Origin: Gammaproteobacteria bacterium RIFCSPHIGHO2_12_FULL_39_24
GTDB taxonomy: Bacteria > Pseudomonadota > Gammaproteobacteria > Coxiellales > Coxiellaceae
Length of the DNA: 64,000 bases
Direction: 5' to 3'
Assembly (NCBI GenBank): GCA_001802455.1
Contig: MGXZ01000022.1
Location: 1-64,000, forward strand
Shown here piece after piece: positions 47,611-57,207 of this stretch (the stretch's first letter is position 1; every line of letters begins with the position of its first letter). The translations under genes were made by a program, and so were the position numbers. The notes below the pieces were generated by a model. It was not told the DNA's origin. It worked only from the letters and a program-made list of their open reading frames with translations, and made no database searches.

Positions 47611-48330
47611 ATGTCGGTAAAAAAATTATTAGTTTTATCTGCTGCAGGTTTAGCAGCGATCGGAGCAACGGCTGTTATGGCTGGTGGTCCAGATCACATG
47701 GCTATGCCAGCTGAAGCAGCGTTTCAGAATAGCATTTACGTTGAAGGTCACGTAGGTTACGCGCAATCCAATTGGAAGAATTTCAATTCGAACGAGTGGA
47801 TGGGTGCTAGCGCTACTTCGATATATACACCATCAACCAATGGTAAAGGCGGCATAACGGGCGGTGCTGATTTAGGTTACAACATCACTCGCCATATCGC
47901 GGTTGAAGGCGGTTGGTTCTACATCCCACAAGTAAAAGGTGCAGGTACAGGTATTGTTGTAAATACCTTCTCAGCTGCTACAGCACTTACTGGTACAATC
48001 AATTCTTGGTTTGCTTACACAGCCGCTAAGCTTAGCGTGCCTGTTATGGACGACCTTGATTTGTTTGGTAAAGTGGGTGTTGCTTACCGTGGTTTGACAT
48101 ACTCTCCAAACACCATTCAAGGTGTAACGGGACATGGTCATTACTGGGCTCCAGTATTCGGCACAGGTATTCAATACACACTCAATGATGCTTGGTTATT
48201 TGGTGCACAATATATGTACTTACCAGGTAATTCTGAAGTTAACTACGCTAACACAGCGTTTGGTGCGCCTAATGCTGCGCCAGAAATCAACATGTATACC
48301 GGTTTTATCGGATACAAGTTCAACGTTTAA
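47611..48330 (+). CDS. Outer membrane beta-barrel protein 3
   Basis: 239 residues from the ATG at 47611 (MSVKKLLVLSAAGLAAIGAT), behind AGAGGGA. The frame is open further upstream, but that part overlaps gene 2 and lacks a signal sequence. Strands include SIYVEGHVGYAQSNWKNF, GGITGGADLGYNITRHIAVE and NMYTGFIGYKFNV. It is closer to paralogue 2 in the C-terminal half (GAPNAAPEI.MYTGF) and to 1 in the signal peptide. Confidence 0.87.
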   Translation: MSVKKLLVLSAAGLAAIGATAVMAGGPDHMAMPAEAAFQNSIYVEGHVGYAQSNWKNFNSNEWMGASATSIYTPSTNGKGGITGGADLGYNITRHIAVEGGWFYIPQVKGAGTGIVVNTFSAATALTGTINSWFAYTAAKLSVPVMDDLDLFGKVGVAYRGLTYSPNTIQGVTGHGHYWAPVFGTGIQYTLNDAWLFGAQYMYLPGNSEVNYANTAFGAPNAAPEINMYTGFIGYKFNV

Positions 48331-48352
48331 TCGAAAGGTTAAGTGTGTTAAG

Positions 48353-48376
48353 AAAGGAGCTTCGGCTCCTTTTTTT
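48353..48376 (+). terminator. Rho-independent terminator with TTCG loop
   Basis: AAAGGAGC, loop TTCG, GCTCCTTT and a T-run after barrel gene 3: a classical strong terminator. The following stretch to 48507 holds nothing I can identify. Confidence 0.9.
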
Positions 48377-48507
48377 ATGTCTAATCTTCGTCTTTTGCTT
48401 TTATACCGCGTTGTAATTTTCACTCACTCCTCATTTACAAACACGTAAACTGCGTCGTTCGCTCAAATTACGTCTTGTCTAAAAACAAAATACTTGATTG
48501 TGCTCAT

Positions 48508-48652
48508 TAGACCTCTTGCATAACCTCGATTAATGGACAATCTCTTCGAAAAAATTTTCTCAAAATGCTCATGTACTAACGTGTACACTCCGCTTTTTCG
48601 AAAATTTTTTCTGTGACCTCGTCACATTACTCAAGGTTATGCAAGAGGTCTA
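48508..48652. mobile_element. 145-bp MITE-like element, copy 1
   Basis: The ends are exact inverted repeats of 17 bases, TAGACCTCTTGCATAAC and GTTATGCAAGAGGTCTA, bounded by TA on both sides. The interior is itself roughly palindromic around GCTCATGTACTAACGTGTAC. The same sequence in reverse orientation lies at 57979-58123 with a single base difference. There is no coding capacity, so movement would need a transposase from elsewhere. Confidence 0.85.
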
Positions 48653-48725
48653 TTACCTTATCTTGAATTTTCCATAAATCATCCCCACTTCAAATAACAC
48701 ACCTTCAATTATCATGGGGAAAAAC

Positions 48726-50633
48726 ATGACCGTATCATCTCAGTCAGAAACACTTTCATTTGGCGCTGATGTCAATCAATTATTAGAATTGGTCGCGCAT
48801 TCTCTTTATAGTAATTCCGAAATATTTCTGCGTGAATTAATTTCTAACGCGTCCGATGCAGCAGATAAATTGCGTTATGAAGGATTATCCGATGCAGGAT
48901 TATTTGAAAACGATCCTGATTTGAAAATTTGGATTTCAGTTAATAAAGAAAATCGCACGATCACGATTCGTGATAATGGCATTGGCATGAATCGCGAAGA
49001 AGTGATTGCAAATTTAGGCACGATTGCCAAATCAGGCACGCGCGCATTTAAAGAAAAAATTTCACAAGATCAAAAAACGGATTCACAATTAATCGGCCAA
49101 TTTGGTGTGGGTTTTTATTCTGCTTATGTGGTTGCGGATAATGTGGTGGTTCGTACACGTCGTGCGGGTATGCAAGTGGATCAAGGTGTGTATTGGGAAT
49201 CAAATGGTAAAGGCGAATTTAGTGTTAACAATATTGAGAAAAAAACGCGCGGCACGGAAATCACGCTGCATTTAAAAAAAGAAATGGATGAGTATTTAGA
49301 AGCGTTTCGGTTACGCTCGATCATTACCAAATATTCCGATCATATTGTTTTGCCAATTATGATGGAACAATCCGATAAAGCAGAGAAATCAGAAAAATCA
49401 TCCAATCCAGAATGGGAAGTGGTCAACCAAGCGAATGCGTTGTGGACGTTGTCCAAAAATGAAATTAAAGAAGAACAATATCAGGAATTGTATAAACACA
49501 TTGCGCATGATTTTGAAAATCCACTCGCGTGGGCGCACAACAAGGTGGAAGGTAAATTAGAATATACGAGTTTACTCTATATTCCCAAACGCGCACCGTT
49601 TGATTTGTGGCAACGCGAAGGGGTGCGCGGATTAAAATTATATGTGAAGCGTATTTTTATTATGGATGACGCAGAACATTTTATGCCGATGTATTTGCGT
49701 TTTGTGAAAGGCATTGTGGATACCCATGATTTACCGCTCAATGTGTCACGTGAAATTTTGCAATCCAATAAAATCATTGATTCGATTAAAGCGGCCTGTG
49801 TAAAAAGAATATTAAGTTTGCTAGAAGAATTAGCGCAAAATAATACGGAAAAATACGCTGAATTTTGGAAAACATTTGGTGCGGTATTAAAAGAGGGGCC
49901 CGCAGAAGATTTTGCCAATAAAGATCGTATTGCTAATTTATTGCGATTTGCGTCAACACATTCAGATACCGACGCACAAACTGTGTCGCTGAAAGAGTAT
50001 GTTGCTCGCATGCAACCCGGACAGGAAAAAATTTATTATATTATCGCAGATAATTTTATCAGCGCGAAAAACAGTCCATTGCTTGAAGTGTTTCGCAAAA
50101 AAAATATTGAAGTGTTGTTGTTGTCGGATCGCATAGATGAATGGTTGGTTTCTCATTTGCAGGAATTTGAAAATAAAAAATGTCAATCCGTTTCACAAGG
50201 CGCGCTGGATTTAGGGGATTTGGAAGATAAAAAAGAAACTTCAGCGCAAAAAACGGAAGCGGAAAAAAATTTCAAAGACACGATTGAGAAAATGAAAAAA
50301 TCATTGGGTGAGCGTGTAAAAGAAATTCGCCTGACGCATCGACTGACCGATTCTCCTGCCTGTGTGGTGTTTGATGAAAATGAATTAACGGGTCATATGC
50401 AACGCATGTTAAAAGCAGCGGGACAGCAATTTAGTAACAGCAAGCCGATTTTGGAGCTGAATCCAGAGCATGCGATTGTGCTGAAAATACAGTCTGAAAG
50501 TGATGATGCGCGACTTTCACGTTGGTCTGACTTATTATTAAATCAAGCGTTGTTGGCGGAAGGTGAGCAACTTGAAAATCCCGCTGCATTTGTAAAATCG
50601 CTGAATGAATTGGTGTTGGAGTTGACGAAGTAG
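48726..50633 (+). CDS. htpG: Molecular chaperone HtpG (Hsp90)
   Basis: 635 residues from the ATG at 48726 ([20 protein letters not shown]); an in-frame ATG at 48714 includes the GGGG ribosome-binding site. GHKL ATPase motifs: [20 protein letters not shown] (Glu and Asn), [14 protein letters not shown] and [16 protein letters not shown]. Middle domain with [16 protein letters not shown]. Cytosolic chaperone for stress and host-phase growth. Confidence 0.97.
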   Translation: MTVSSQSETLSFGADVNQLLELVAHSLYSNSEIFLRELISNASDAADKLRYEGLSDAGLFENDPDLKIWISVNKENRTITIRDNGIGMNREEVIANLGTIAKSGTRAFKEKISQDQKTDSQLIGQFGVGFYSAYVVADNVVVRTRRAGMQVDQGVYWESNGKGEFSVNNIEKKTRGTEITLHLKKEMDEYLEAFRLRSIITKYSDHIVLPIMMEQSDKAEKSEKSSNPEWEVVNQANALWTLSKNEIKEEQYQELYKHIAHDFENPLAWAHNKVEGKLEYTSLLYIPKRAPFDLWQREGVRGLKLYVKRIFIMDDAEHFMPMYLRFVKGIVDTHDLPLNVSREILQSNKIIDSIKAACVKRILSLLEELAQNNTEKYAEFWKTFGAVLKEGPAEDFANKDRIANLLRFASTHSDTDAQTVSLKEYVARMQPGQEKIYYIIADNFISAKNSPLLEVFRKKNIEVLLLSDRIDEWLVSHLQEFENKKCQSVSQGALDLGDLEDKKETSAQKTEAEKNFKDTIEKMKKSLGERVKEIRLTHRLTDSPACVVFDENELTGHMQRMLKAAGQQFSNSKPILELNPEHAIVLKIQSESDDARLSRWSDLLLNQALLAEGEQLENPAAFVKSLNELVLELTK

Positions 50634-50641
50634 GCACGTTG

Positions 50642-50677
50642 CAGCTCCGCTTGTTACGTGCTTCGCACTCACGCGCG
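50642..50677. repeat. 36-bp direct repeat, copy 1 (REP-like family)
   Basis: A block starting CAGCTCCGCTTGTTACGTGC and ending CACTCACGCGCG is identical at 58172-58207. It carries the CCGCTT...GCGCGG ends of the REP-like family. Confidence 0.75.
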
Positions 50678-50748
50678 GTTCTTTGTTGATTCACTAGCGC
50701 ACACAACGTCGAAACACATCTGCATTAGTGAATCATTACAGAACCGCG
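50674..50748. repeat. Inverted repeat between htpG and the next gene
   Basis: CGCGGTTCTTTGTTGATTCA plus CTA (50674-50696) and its near complement (50726-50748) agree at 19 of 23 positions, around a loop of 29 bases. The outer ends are again AGAACCGCG, the REP-like motif. Confidence 0.7.
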
Positions 50749-50820
50749 AGCATAGCGAGCGGATGTGAGCGGCGTTATAATATCCCGTTCACTATTTGTC
50801 AGTAATCCAGGAGAATCAGA

Positions 50821-51192
50821 ATGATTAAACAAGGAATAGCAGTTTTAGCAATGATGTCAGTGTGCGGTATTGCTTGCGCAAAACCCGCTTTTATTGCATG
50901 CCCTGGCAATCTTAAATCGGTCAACAATGATGAAACACTGAAAACCAAAAACGGCACATGGAGAGTAGAAGTCACTGAAGGAAAAAATATTGCTGTTCCG
51001 AAATCCTATCCGGGTTTAATACGCACCTCAGTTCCCGGCGCACCTGGATTGGCTTGTTATGACGATCAACAATCACCGTTTCGCAAATACACGCAAGATC
51101 GCAGACCCATTTATAACGTGGTGTTTTATTACAAAGGATCGTGTGCGAAGCCGCTCGTGGATAAAGAAAAAAATGGATTTCACTGTAACTAA
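50821..51192 (+). CDS. Small secreted Cys-containing protein, unknown
   Basis: 123 residues. Signal peptide MIKQGIAVLAMMSVCGIACA, cleavage likely before KPAF. The mature chain has four Cys (IACPG, LACYDD, GSCAK, FHCN) that could pair. There is a TATAAT at 50777-50782 and AGGAGAATCAG before the ATG. No family recognised; probably periplasmic. Confidence 0.75.
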   Translation: MIKQGIAVLAMMSVCGIACAKPAFIACPGNLKSVNNDETLKTKNGTWRVEVTEGKNIAVPKSYPGLIRTSVPGAPGLACYDDQQSPFRKYTQDRRPIYNVVFYYKGSCAKPLVDKEKNGFHCN

Positions 51193-51210
51193 ACGCTGAG
51201 CGTTGAATGG

Positions 51211-52059
51211 TTACGTGGCAGCCATGACCGTATTTTGCAATAATGTTGCCACGGTCATGGGACCCACGCCGCCCGGAACGGGTGTGATCCACTTTGCTTT
51301 TATTTTTGCAGTATGAAAATCAATATCGCCAGTAATTTTGCCATTGCTCAATCGACTAAAACCAACATCAATCACAATCGCACCTGGTTTTATCCATTCG
51401 CTTTTTATCGCGCCATAATTTCCTGTTGCGGAAATTAAAATATCAGCCTGTTGAATAAACTGCTGTAAATTTCGTGTTAAACGATGACAAACGGTGACGG
51501 TACATTTTTCTAATAATAATTCGAGCGCCATAGGGCGACCCACAATATTGGAAGCACCCACCACAACAGCGTGTTTTCCAGCGAGATTTTCACCGGTTGC
51601 TTTTAATAATGTCATGACGCCATAGGGTGTGCAGGGACGTAATAGCGGACGTTTTTGCGCTAATCTGCCTAAATTATAGGGATGAAATCCATCAACATCT
51701 TTTTTGGGATTTATTTTTTCGAGCAATTCATCTGTATCTAACTGTGCCGGCAATGGTAATTGCAATAAAATACCGTGAATTTTTGCATTGTTATTGAGCG
51801 CGTCAATTAATTTTTCTAATGTAGTTTGATCTATATTTTCAGGTAATTCATGACATTCAGAATAAATACCTACTTCGTTGCAAGCACGACATTTGCTGGC
51901 AATGTACGTCTGAGAAGCAGGATCATTTCCCACTGAAATAACCGCTAATCCAGGCGTGATTAATTTTTTTTCTTGGCGAACGCGAATTTTTTCAGCAATT
52001 TTTTTTCTGATTGTCGCGGCAATGGCTTTGCCATCTAATATTGTTGCTGACATGTTCAT
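51211..52059 (-). CDS. folD: Methylenetetrahydrofolate dehydrogenase/cyclohydrolase
   Basis: 282 residues (280 if MSATILDGKAIAATI is the start). SQTYIASKCRACNEVGI contains the catalytic Tyr and Lys; PKKDVDGFHPYNLGRL and ITPVPGGVGPMTVATLLQNT are the FolD signatures. Supplies one-carbon units in the cytoplasm. Divergent from the SDR gene. Confidence 0.97.
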   Translation of the reverse strand: MNMSATILDGKAIAATIRKKIAEKIRVRQEKKLITPGLAVISVGNDPASQTYIASKCRACNEVGIYSECHELPENIDQTTLEKLIDALNNNAKIHGILLQLPLPAQLDTDELLEKINPKKDVDGFHPYNLGRLAQKRPLLRPCTPYGVMTLLKATGENLAGKHAVVVGASNIVGRPMALELLLEKCTVTVCHRLTRNLQQFIQQADILISATGNYGAIKSEWIKPGAIVIDVGFSRLSNGKITGDIDFHTAKIKAKWITPVPGGVGPMTVATLLQNTVMAAT

Positions 52060-52112
52060 ACCTATTGAGTAGTATCTTCCATTATATCGAACTTAAAGCG
52101 GCGAATACACCT

Positions 52113-52886
52113 ATGCAACTCAAAAACAAAATCGTTTTAATCACGGGCGCGACGAGCGGTATTGGAGAAGCCTGTGCATTGCAATTTGCACAAGCAGGTG
52201 CAAAATTGATTCTATGCGCGCGTCGTTTAGAAAAATTAAAAACACTATCTGAAAAAATTAAAAATGCATTTCAAACAGCAATTTATTATTTTAAATGTGA
52301 CGTACAAAATTATGAAGAAATTAAAAAACAATTTCCATTAATCCCAGATGAATTTAAAGATATTGCTATTTTACTGAATAATGCCGGATTAGCAGCGGGT
52401 TTGGACGAAATTCAACATGCTGCTGTGCAAGATTGGGAGCAGATGATTGATACGAATGTGAAGGGATTGTTATACATGACGCGCGAAGTATTGCCGCGCA
52501 TGATTGCAAAAAATGCAGGGCATATTATTAATATTGGCTCGATCTCATCGCATTCGCTTTATCCAAAAGGAGTTGTGTATTGTGCTACAAAACACGCAGT
52601 AAAAGCATTATCGCAAGGATTACGCATGGATTTATTCGGTACAAAAATTCGCGTCAGTGAAGTGGATCCGGGTGCGGTGGAAACGAATTTTAGTGCAGTG
52701 CGTTTTAAAGGAGATGTTGAGCGCGCCGCGAAAGTATACGAAGGATTTGATCCGCTGAGAGCGGAAGATATTGCGGATGCTGTGCTATATTGTGCAACAA
52801 GACCGGCGCATATTAATGTGAGTGAAATGATTGTGATGCCAACTGATCAAGTGTCCGTGACGATGGTTGCAAGACAGAGAGAATAG
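52113..52886 (+). CDS. Short-chain dehydrogenase, YdfG-like
   Basis: 257 residues from the ATG at 52113 (MQLKNKIVLITGATSGIGEA). TGATSGIG cofactor site, CARR (Arg favouring NADP), NNAGLAAG and the catalytic S-Y-K in GSISSHSLYPKGVVYCATKH. EVDPGAVETNFSAVRFKGD is very like YdfG-type 3-hydroxy acid/serine dehydrogenases. The exact substrate is not proven. The MFS gene follows directly. Confidence 0.88.
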   Translation: MQLKNKIVLITGATSGIGEACALQFAQAGAKLILCARRLEKLKTLSEKIKNAFQTAIYYFKCDVQNYEEIKKQFPLIPDEFKDIAILLNNAGLAAGLDEIQHAAVQDWEQMIDTNVKGLLYMTREVLPRMIAKNAGHIINIGSISSHSLYPKGVVYCATKHAVKALSQGLRMDLFGTKIRVSEVDPGAVETNFSAVRFKGDVERAAKVYEGFDPLRAEDIADAVLYCATRPAHINVSEMIVMPTDQVSVTMVARQRE

Positions 52887-52887
52887 T

Positions 52888-54291
52888 ATGTCATTTGCTG
52901 ATAAGCGCATCATTATGTTTATTGTTTCAGTCGCCTTGTTTATGGATGTGCTCGATTCCAATGTCATCAATACCGCCGTTCCAGCGATGGCGCATACTTT
53001 TCATGTGAATCCCATTGATATCAAAATAGGGTTGATTAGTTATTTGCTGAGTTTAGCAATATTTATTCCGATGAGCGGATGGGCTGCGGATAAATATGGT
53101 ATCAAAATTATTTTTATTTCGGCCTTGGGTCTTTTTACACTGTCTTCTTTTTTTTGCGGATACGCGAGTACATTAAAAACATTGGTGATCGCGCGCTCCA
53201 TTCAGGGTATCGGTGGCGCGTTCATGATTTCACTGGGAAGATTATTAATTGCGCGCACGTTTAAACGTTTTGAATTAATGAAAGCGATGAATGTAGTGAT
53301 TACGGTGGTGTCATTGGCGGTGATGCTGGGACCGTTTGTGGGTGGTGTGATCGTCGATCATTTCTCATGGCCCTGGATTTTTTGGATTAATATTCCTGTC
53401 GGTATTGTGGTGATGTTAATTGCGACACGTTATTTAAAAGAGTCTGGCAATATTCAGTGTAGACCATTTGATTTTTTCGGATTTATTTTGTTTAGTGGTA
53501 GTCTTGCTTTGTTTTGTTTTTCGTTATCAGAATTAAGCGAAACGCAGTGCGATTTGTATGCAGTGATGACGCGTTTATTTATCGCGGTTGTTTTGATGAT
53601 GACGTATATTTTACATGCACGAAAAAAAATACATCCTGTCGTAAAAATTGATTTATTTAAAATTCGCACTTTTCGCATTTCTGTTATAGGTAATATGGTT
53701 GCACGTATTGGATTTGGCGGCGTCCCTTTTTTGCTTCCCTTGCTTCAACAAGTGGGGTTGGGATTCAGTGCGCAATTATCGGGCCTTTTGTTGGCTCCCA
53801 TTGCACTCGGTATTATGGTTTCAAAAGCAACTACTGCAAAAATTTTACGTTCTGTTGGTTATAGAAAATATTTGTTGGTTAACACTGTGCTGGTGTCATT
53901 GTCACTCTTTACGTTTCAATTTATTTCAGCACACACCCCGATTTATTTTATTGCATTACTGACTTTTATTTTTGGTATTTTAATTTCAGCGCAATATACT
54001 GGCATGAATTCATTGGCGTTGGCTGATATCAAAGATGAAGCACTGAGTGCGTCCACGAGCATTACCAGCACCAACCAAATTTTGTCGCAAAGTTTTGGTG
54101 TGGCTGTGTGTGCAATACTGCTTCGCATTTTTGCATCGCGAAGTGATTCTATTTCACTGCTAACACCCGCTGTTTTCCACCAAGTGTTTTTTTCGCTGGG
54201 CGTGCTGACAGTGTTAGCGGGATTTATTTTTTTAGGCTTAAAAACAAATGATGGTCAGCAGATGTTTTTACAGACCAAAAGTCCGCATTAA
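52888..54291 (+). CDS. MFS drug efflux transporter, DHA2 (EmrB/MdtD-like)
   Basis: 467 residues from the ATG at 52888 (MSFADKRIIMFIVSVALFMD). FMDVLDSNVINTAVPAMA is the usual TM1 motif of 14-TM DHA2 pumps; GWAADKYGIKIIFI is motif A and MLGPFVGGVIVDHFSWPWIF is motif C. Inner-membrane proton antiporter; no membrane-fusion partner is next to it, so MdtD-like rather than EmrAB. It overlaps the next gene tail to tail by 24 bases. Confidence 0.88.
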   Translation: MSFADKRIIMFIVSVALFMDVLDSNVINTAVPAMAHTFHVNPIDIKIGLISYLLSLAIFIPMSGWAADKYGIKIIFISALGLFTLSSFFCGYASTLKTLVIARSIQGIGGAFMISLGRLLIARTFKRFELMKAMNVVITVVSLAVMLGPFVGGVIVDHFSWPWIFWINIPVGIVVMLIATRYLKESGNIQCRPFDFFGFILFSGSLALFCFSLSELSETQCDLYAVMTRLFIAVVLMMTYILHARKKIHPVVKIDLFKIRTFRISVIGNMVARIGFGGVPFLLPLLQQVGLGFSAQLSGLLLAPIALGIMVSKATTAKILRSVGYRKYLLVNTVLVSLSLFTFQFISAHTPIYFIALLTFIFGILISAQYTGMNSLALADIKDEALSASTSITSTNQILSQSFGVAVCAILLRIFASRSDSISLLTPAVFHQVFFSLGVLTVLAGFIFLGLKTNDGQQMFLQTKSPH

Positions 54292-54615
54292 TGAGTCCAC
54301 TTCTTTATTGTCACAGTCTTTTGCTCCTGGGATTATTGCTTTGGCGCATTTTATTTTTAATGTGGTGATGTCGGGATGGTCGGATTCATAGAGTTTGCAT
54401 CGTTGTAACAAGCAGTTGACCTCTGTTGTTGTCATATTCCCCTTATTATTTTTAATATTATTTTCAAGTAGAGCGAGCACCCCTTCAAACTTTTCATTCT
54501 GATTTTTTATGCTACATAATAATTCTTCTAGCTGACGAAAAAATAAAGTGCTGTGTCGATAAAGTGTTGGCGCGACACTGTTATTTAAAAGTATATTAGT
54601 TCTTTTTGTTATCAT
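54268..54615 (-). CDS. Small protein of unknown function
   Basis: 115 residues, mainly helical, without signal or membrane segment. GAGAG stands just upstream of the ATG. No family recognised. The end overlaps the MFS gene. It could be an effector-type or orphan gene; codon usage looks like the neighbours. Confidence 0.55.
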   Translation of the reverse strand: MITKRTNILLNNSVAPTLYRHSTLFFRQLEELLCSIKNQNEKFEGVLALLENNIKNNKGNMTTTEVNCLLQRCKLYESDHPDITTLKIKCAKAIIPGAKDCDNKEVDSLMRTFGL

Positions 54616-54713
54616 GATTATCTCTCGAGCATGTAAAATAATGTGTGCAATGATAAGAGATAATGCTTAAGAAAATCTTATATTTAAAAATTTTTTGAAA
54701 AATTTTTGAAATT

Positions 54714-55832
54714 CTATGCGTTCGGCAATCTGAGATGTTGTCCGATGCTGAGTTCGACGGTTTTCAAGTGATTATGCTCCATGATGTGATAAGTGGTGGT
54801 GTGAAATTCTGCCGCTAATTCATGCAGATTATCGCCGCGTCTGACGGTGTAGGTGTGCTCATGGTGTTGAGCAGATGATGGTTTCTTTTTTGCAGCAACT
54901 GCTACAGCAGCAATGGCATCGCGAAGTTGTTTTCGCGCAGCGAGATGTTTGACAAAGGTTGTTTTTTTCTCGGCAGGTAATACTAATGTCAGTGTTTGAT
55001 GTGGTGGTGTTACTTGTCGACGTAATGCAGGATTCAATTTTTTGACGGTGTTCACCGTTGTATGTGCCATGGTTGCAATCGTTTTGAGATGCATTTGTTT
55101 TTTAAGCGTGACTGTGCTCGTAACAGGTTTGTTTGGAACGGGTGCTAATCGAACGCCATAAGTGTGCGGGTGCTGAATGATCGCGGCGATGGCAATTAAT
55201 TTTGGAATATACTCTTTGGTTTGTTTGGGTAATGGCAGCGCCCAAAAGTTAGTAGGACGACCACGCGCTTGATTATAATGAATCGCTTCCATCACTGTGC
55301 CAGGACCCGCGTTGTATGCAGCCAGTGCAAGCAACCAATTGTGATTAAATAATTGATAAAGATACGACAGAAAATTCAGTGCGGCTTGTGTGGAGACAGC
55401 TGTGCTGCGACGACCATCATACCACGCATTCATTTTGATACCATAATCGTTTGCCGTGCTCGGCATCAGTTGCCACAATCCGTCAGCACCTTTTCGAGAG
55501 TAGCCATGAGGAATGTAATCACTTTCAATCATAGGAAGTAATGCCAATTCAGCGGGCAAGTGTTTTTTCTCTGTTTCTTGATAAACGTAATACAAATAAG
55601 GACGAGCGTTTACTGTTAATCTGTGGATATACTTGGGATGACGCAGATCAGTGTCAATTTGATGTTGTACATCGGTGTGTCTAACATCTTCGGCAATTTT
55701 GAAGTGCTGTGACATCACTGGCCAGAGATTTTGTTCGTCGGATAAGTGAAATGTTTGCGCTGGTATATTGATCCAGCCCAGCATGATGGTAGTGGTGAGT
55801 AATATGATCCTAATCATGAACTTGTATCGCAT
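54714..55832 (-). CDS. mltD: Membrane-bound lytic transglycosylase D
   Basis: 372 residues from the ATG at 55832 (MRYKFMIRIILLTTTIMLGW); the open frame extends to 55868. N-terminal signal or anchor segment, then the SLT domain: MIESDYIPHGYSRKGADGLW (catalytic Glu in ESD), QLMPSTANDYG, ALAAYNAGPGTV. At the C-terminus one clear LysM, TYTVRRGDNLHELAAEF, ending GQHLRLP, and a weaker one before it. Cuts peptidoglycan in the periplasm. No lipobox Cys was seen. Confidence 0.92.
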   Translation of the reverse strand: MRYKFMIRIILLTTTIMLGWINIPAQTFHLSDEQNLWPVMSQHFKIAEDVRHTDVQHQIDTDLRHPKYIHRLTVNARPYLYYVYQETEKKHLPAELALLPMIESDYIPHGYSRKGADGLWQLMPSTANDYGIKMNAWYDGRRSTAVSTQAALNFLSYLYQLFNHNWLLALAAYNAGPGTVMEAIHYNQARGRPTNFWALPLPKQTKEYIPKLIAIAAIIQHPHTYGVRLAPVPNKPVTSTVTLKKQMHLKTIATMAHTTVNTVKKLNPALRRQVTPPHQTLTLVLPAEKKTTFVKHLAARKQLRDAIAAVAVAAKKKPSSAQHHEHTYTVRRGDNLHELAAEFHTTTYHIMEHNHLKTVELSIGQHLRLPNA

Positions 55833-55920
55833 GCAAACCATGTTACGGACAAAGGGGGGTGCGATCAAGCATTTTTTTGTAACCTATTGATTTTATATGA
55901 AAGTGTGGTAAAAATGGAAA

Positions 55921-56595
55921 ATGAATTGCACAGCAAAGACAGTAGACTTTAGGTTTAGTATCGTGAATCATCAAAAGAAATATAGCCAAGAAAAAACCGT
56001 GTTGGAACGCTTCTGTAAGACGATGCACGGCAATTTGTTGTTACAGATTGGCGTATCAGATCACACTATCCATTTTTGCGATCATGTTCAGGTGATAAAA
56101 ACTCTCTATCTGGATCAGTGTTATCGTTTTCACAATGGAAAACGGTATATTCAGGCCGCCATTGATCACCTGCCTATTGAGAGTGATTCAATTGATATTG
56201 TATTGATGTTACATCAATTTGAGGGTGAAAAAAATTCGCAAAAAATGACTAATATTTTGCAAGAAGCGCATCGTATTTTAAAACCCAATGGAAAGATTAT
56301 TATTATTGGAAATAATCCGTGGAGTGGGTGGCGATTTTTTTCTGCAGATAAGCAATGGAAAAAATGTATTTCAGCGGGAAAAATAAAACGATATTTATGT
56401 CAGTTGGATTTCCAATTGATTTTGCACGACAGTTTTTATTTTTATCCACCAAAAATAGTGGTTGAAATGCTGTGTCAATTTCTTTTTCCCTATTTTGGCG
56501 GGATTTTTATGGTTGCGGCGACTAAAAAAGTGTTGGGGATGACGCCATGGTTAATAAAAGAATTTAATACTGCGCAGGTATTTGAAACACAATGA
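55921..56595 (+). CDS. SAM-dependent methyltransferase (type 11-like)
   Basis: 224 residues. [10 protein letters not shown] is a weak motif [15 protein letters not shown] corresponds to motif II, and [20 protein letters not shown] to motif III. In Pseudomonas a methyltransferase of this type also stands beside rnhA and dnaQ near mltD. Substrate unknown. Four-base overlap with rnhA. Confidence 0.85.
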   Translation: MNCTAKTVDFRFSIVNHQKKYSQEKTVLERFCKTMHGNLLLQIGVSDHTIHFCDHVQVIKTLYLDQCYRFHNGKRYIQAAIDHLPIESDSIDIVLMLHQFEGEKNSQKMTNILQEAHRILKPNGKIIIIGNNPWSGWRFFSADKQWKKCISAGKIKRYLCQLDFQLILHDSFYFYPPKIVVEMLCQFLFPYFGGIFMVAATKKVLGMTPWLIKEFNTAQVFETQ

Positions 56596-57047
56596 AAACA
56601 ACATCAGAGAAAATAAAAAAAGTAGTATTATTTACCGACGGTGCTTGTCGTGGCAATCCGGGTCCAGGTGGTTGGGGTGTATTGATGCGATATGGCGAAC
56701 ATGAAAAAGAATTATGTGGTGCTGAAAAATTAACAACCAATAATCGCATGGAATTAACGGCAGCGATTCAGGGATTACGTGCATTAAAAAAATCCTGCAC
56801 GGTTGAAATCACAACCGATTCGCATTATGTGAAAAATGGCATTACCATTTGGTTGGCAGACTGGAAAAAAAGACACTGGAAAACGGCTGATAAAAAACCA
56901 GTTAAAAATCAAGATTTATGGCAGCAATTAGACCATGAAGTGGCGCGTCACGAGATCAGTTGGCATTGGGTCAAGGGACATAGTGGTCATGCTGAAAATG
57001 AAATCGCGGATCAATTAGCGAATCGCGCGATTGATGAGTTAGATTAA
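56592..57047 (+). CDS. rnhA: Ribonuclease HI
   Basis: 151 residues. Catalytic carboxylates in [15 protein letters not shown] (Asp), [12 protein letters not shown] (Glu), [11 protein letters not shown] (Asp) and [12 protein letters not shown] (Asp). Removes RNA from RNA-DNA hybrids. Followed by dnaQ after a palindromic element. Confidence 0.97.
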   Translation: MKTTSEKIKKVVLFTDGACRGNPGPGGWGVLMRYGEHEKELCGAEKLTTNNRMELTAAIQGLRALKKSCTVEITTDSHYVKNGITIWLADWKKRHWKTADKKPVKNQDLWQQLDHEVARHEISWHWVKGHSGHAENEIADQLANRAIDELD

Positions 57048-57194
57048 AATACGAATTAAGCGCTAATTAAAGTAGCGAGAAGCCGTTGCAAGATCCCTTG
57101 TTTTTGTGTCCCATATATTTATATATTAAGCACACGAAAACAAGGGTAGTAACGGCTGCGAGCGAATGCAAATTATCAGCGCTTAATACGCATT
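57048..57194. repeat. Long palindromic element, 147 bp, between rnhA and dnaQ
   Basis: The ends AATACGAATTAAGCGCTAAT and ATCAGCGCTTAATACGCATT agree at 17 of 20 inverted positions. Inner arms CCCTTGTTTTTGTGT and CACACGAAAACAAGGG pair around an A/T-rich centre. Same family as 18399-18528 and 19004-19037. It fills the whole gap. Confidence 0.8.
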
Positions 57195-57207
57195 AAAGAG
57201 AAATAAC

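Noticed and set aside
52011-52112. Upstream extension of the SDR gene
   Set aside because: It overlaps folD on the other strand; the family start is at 52113.
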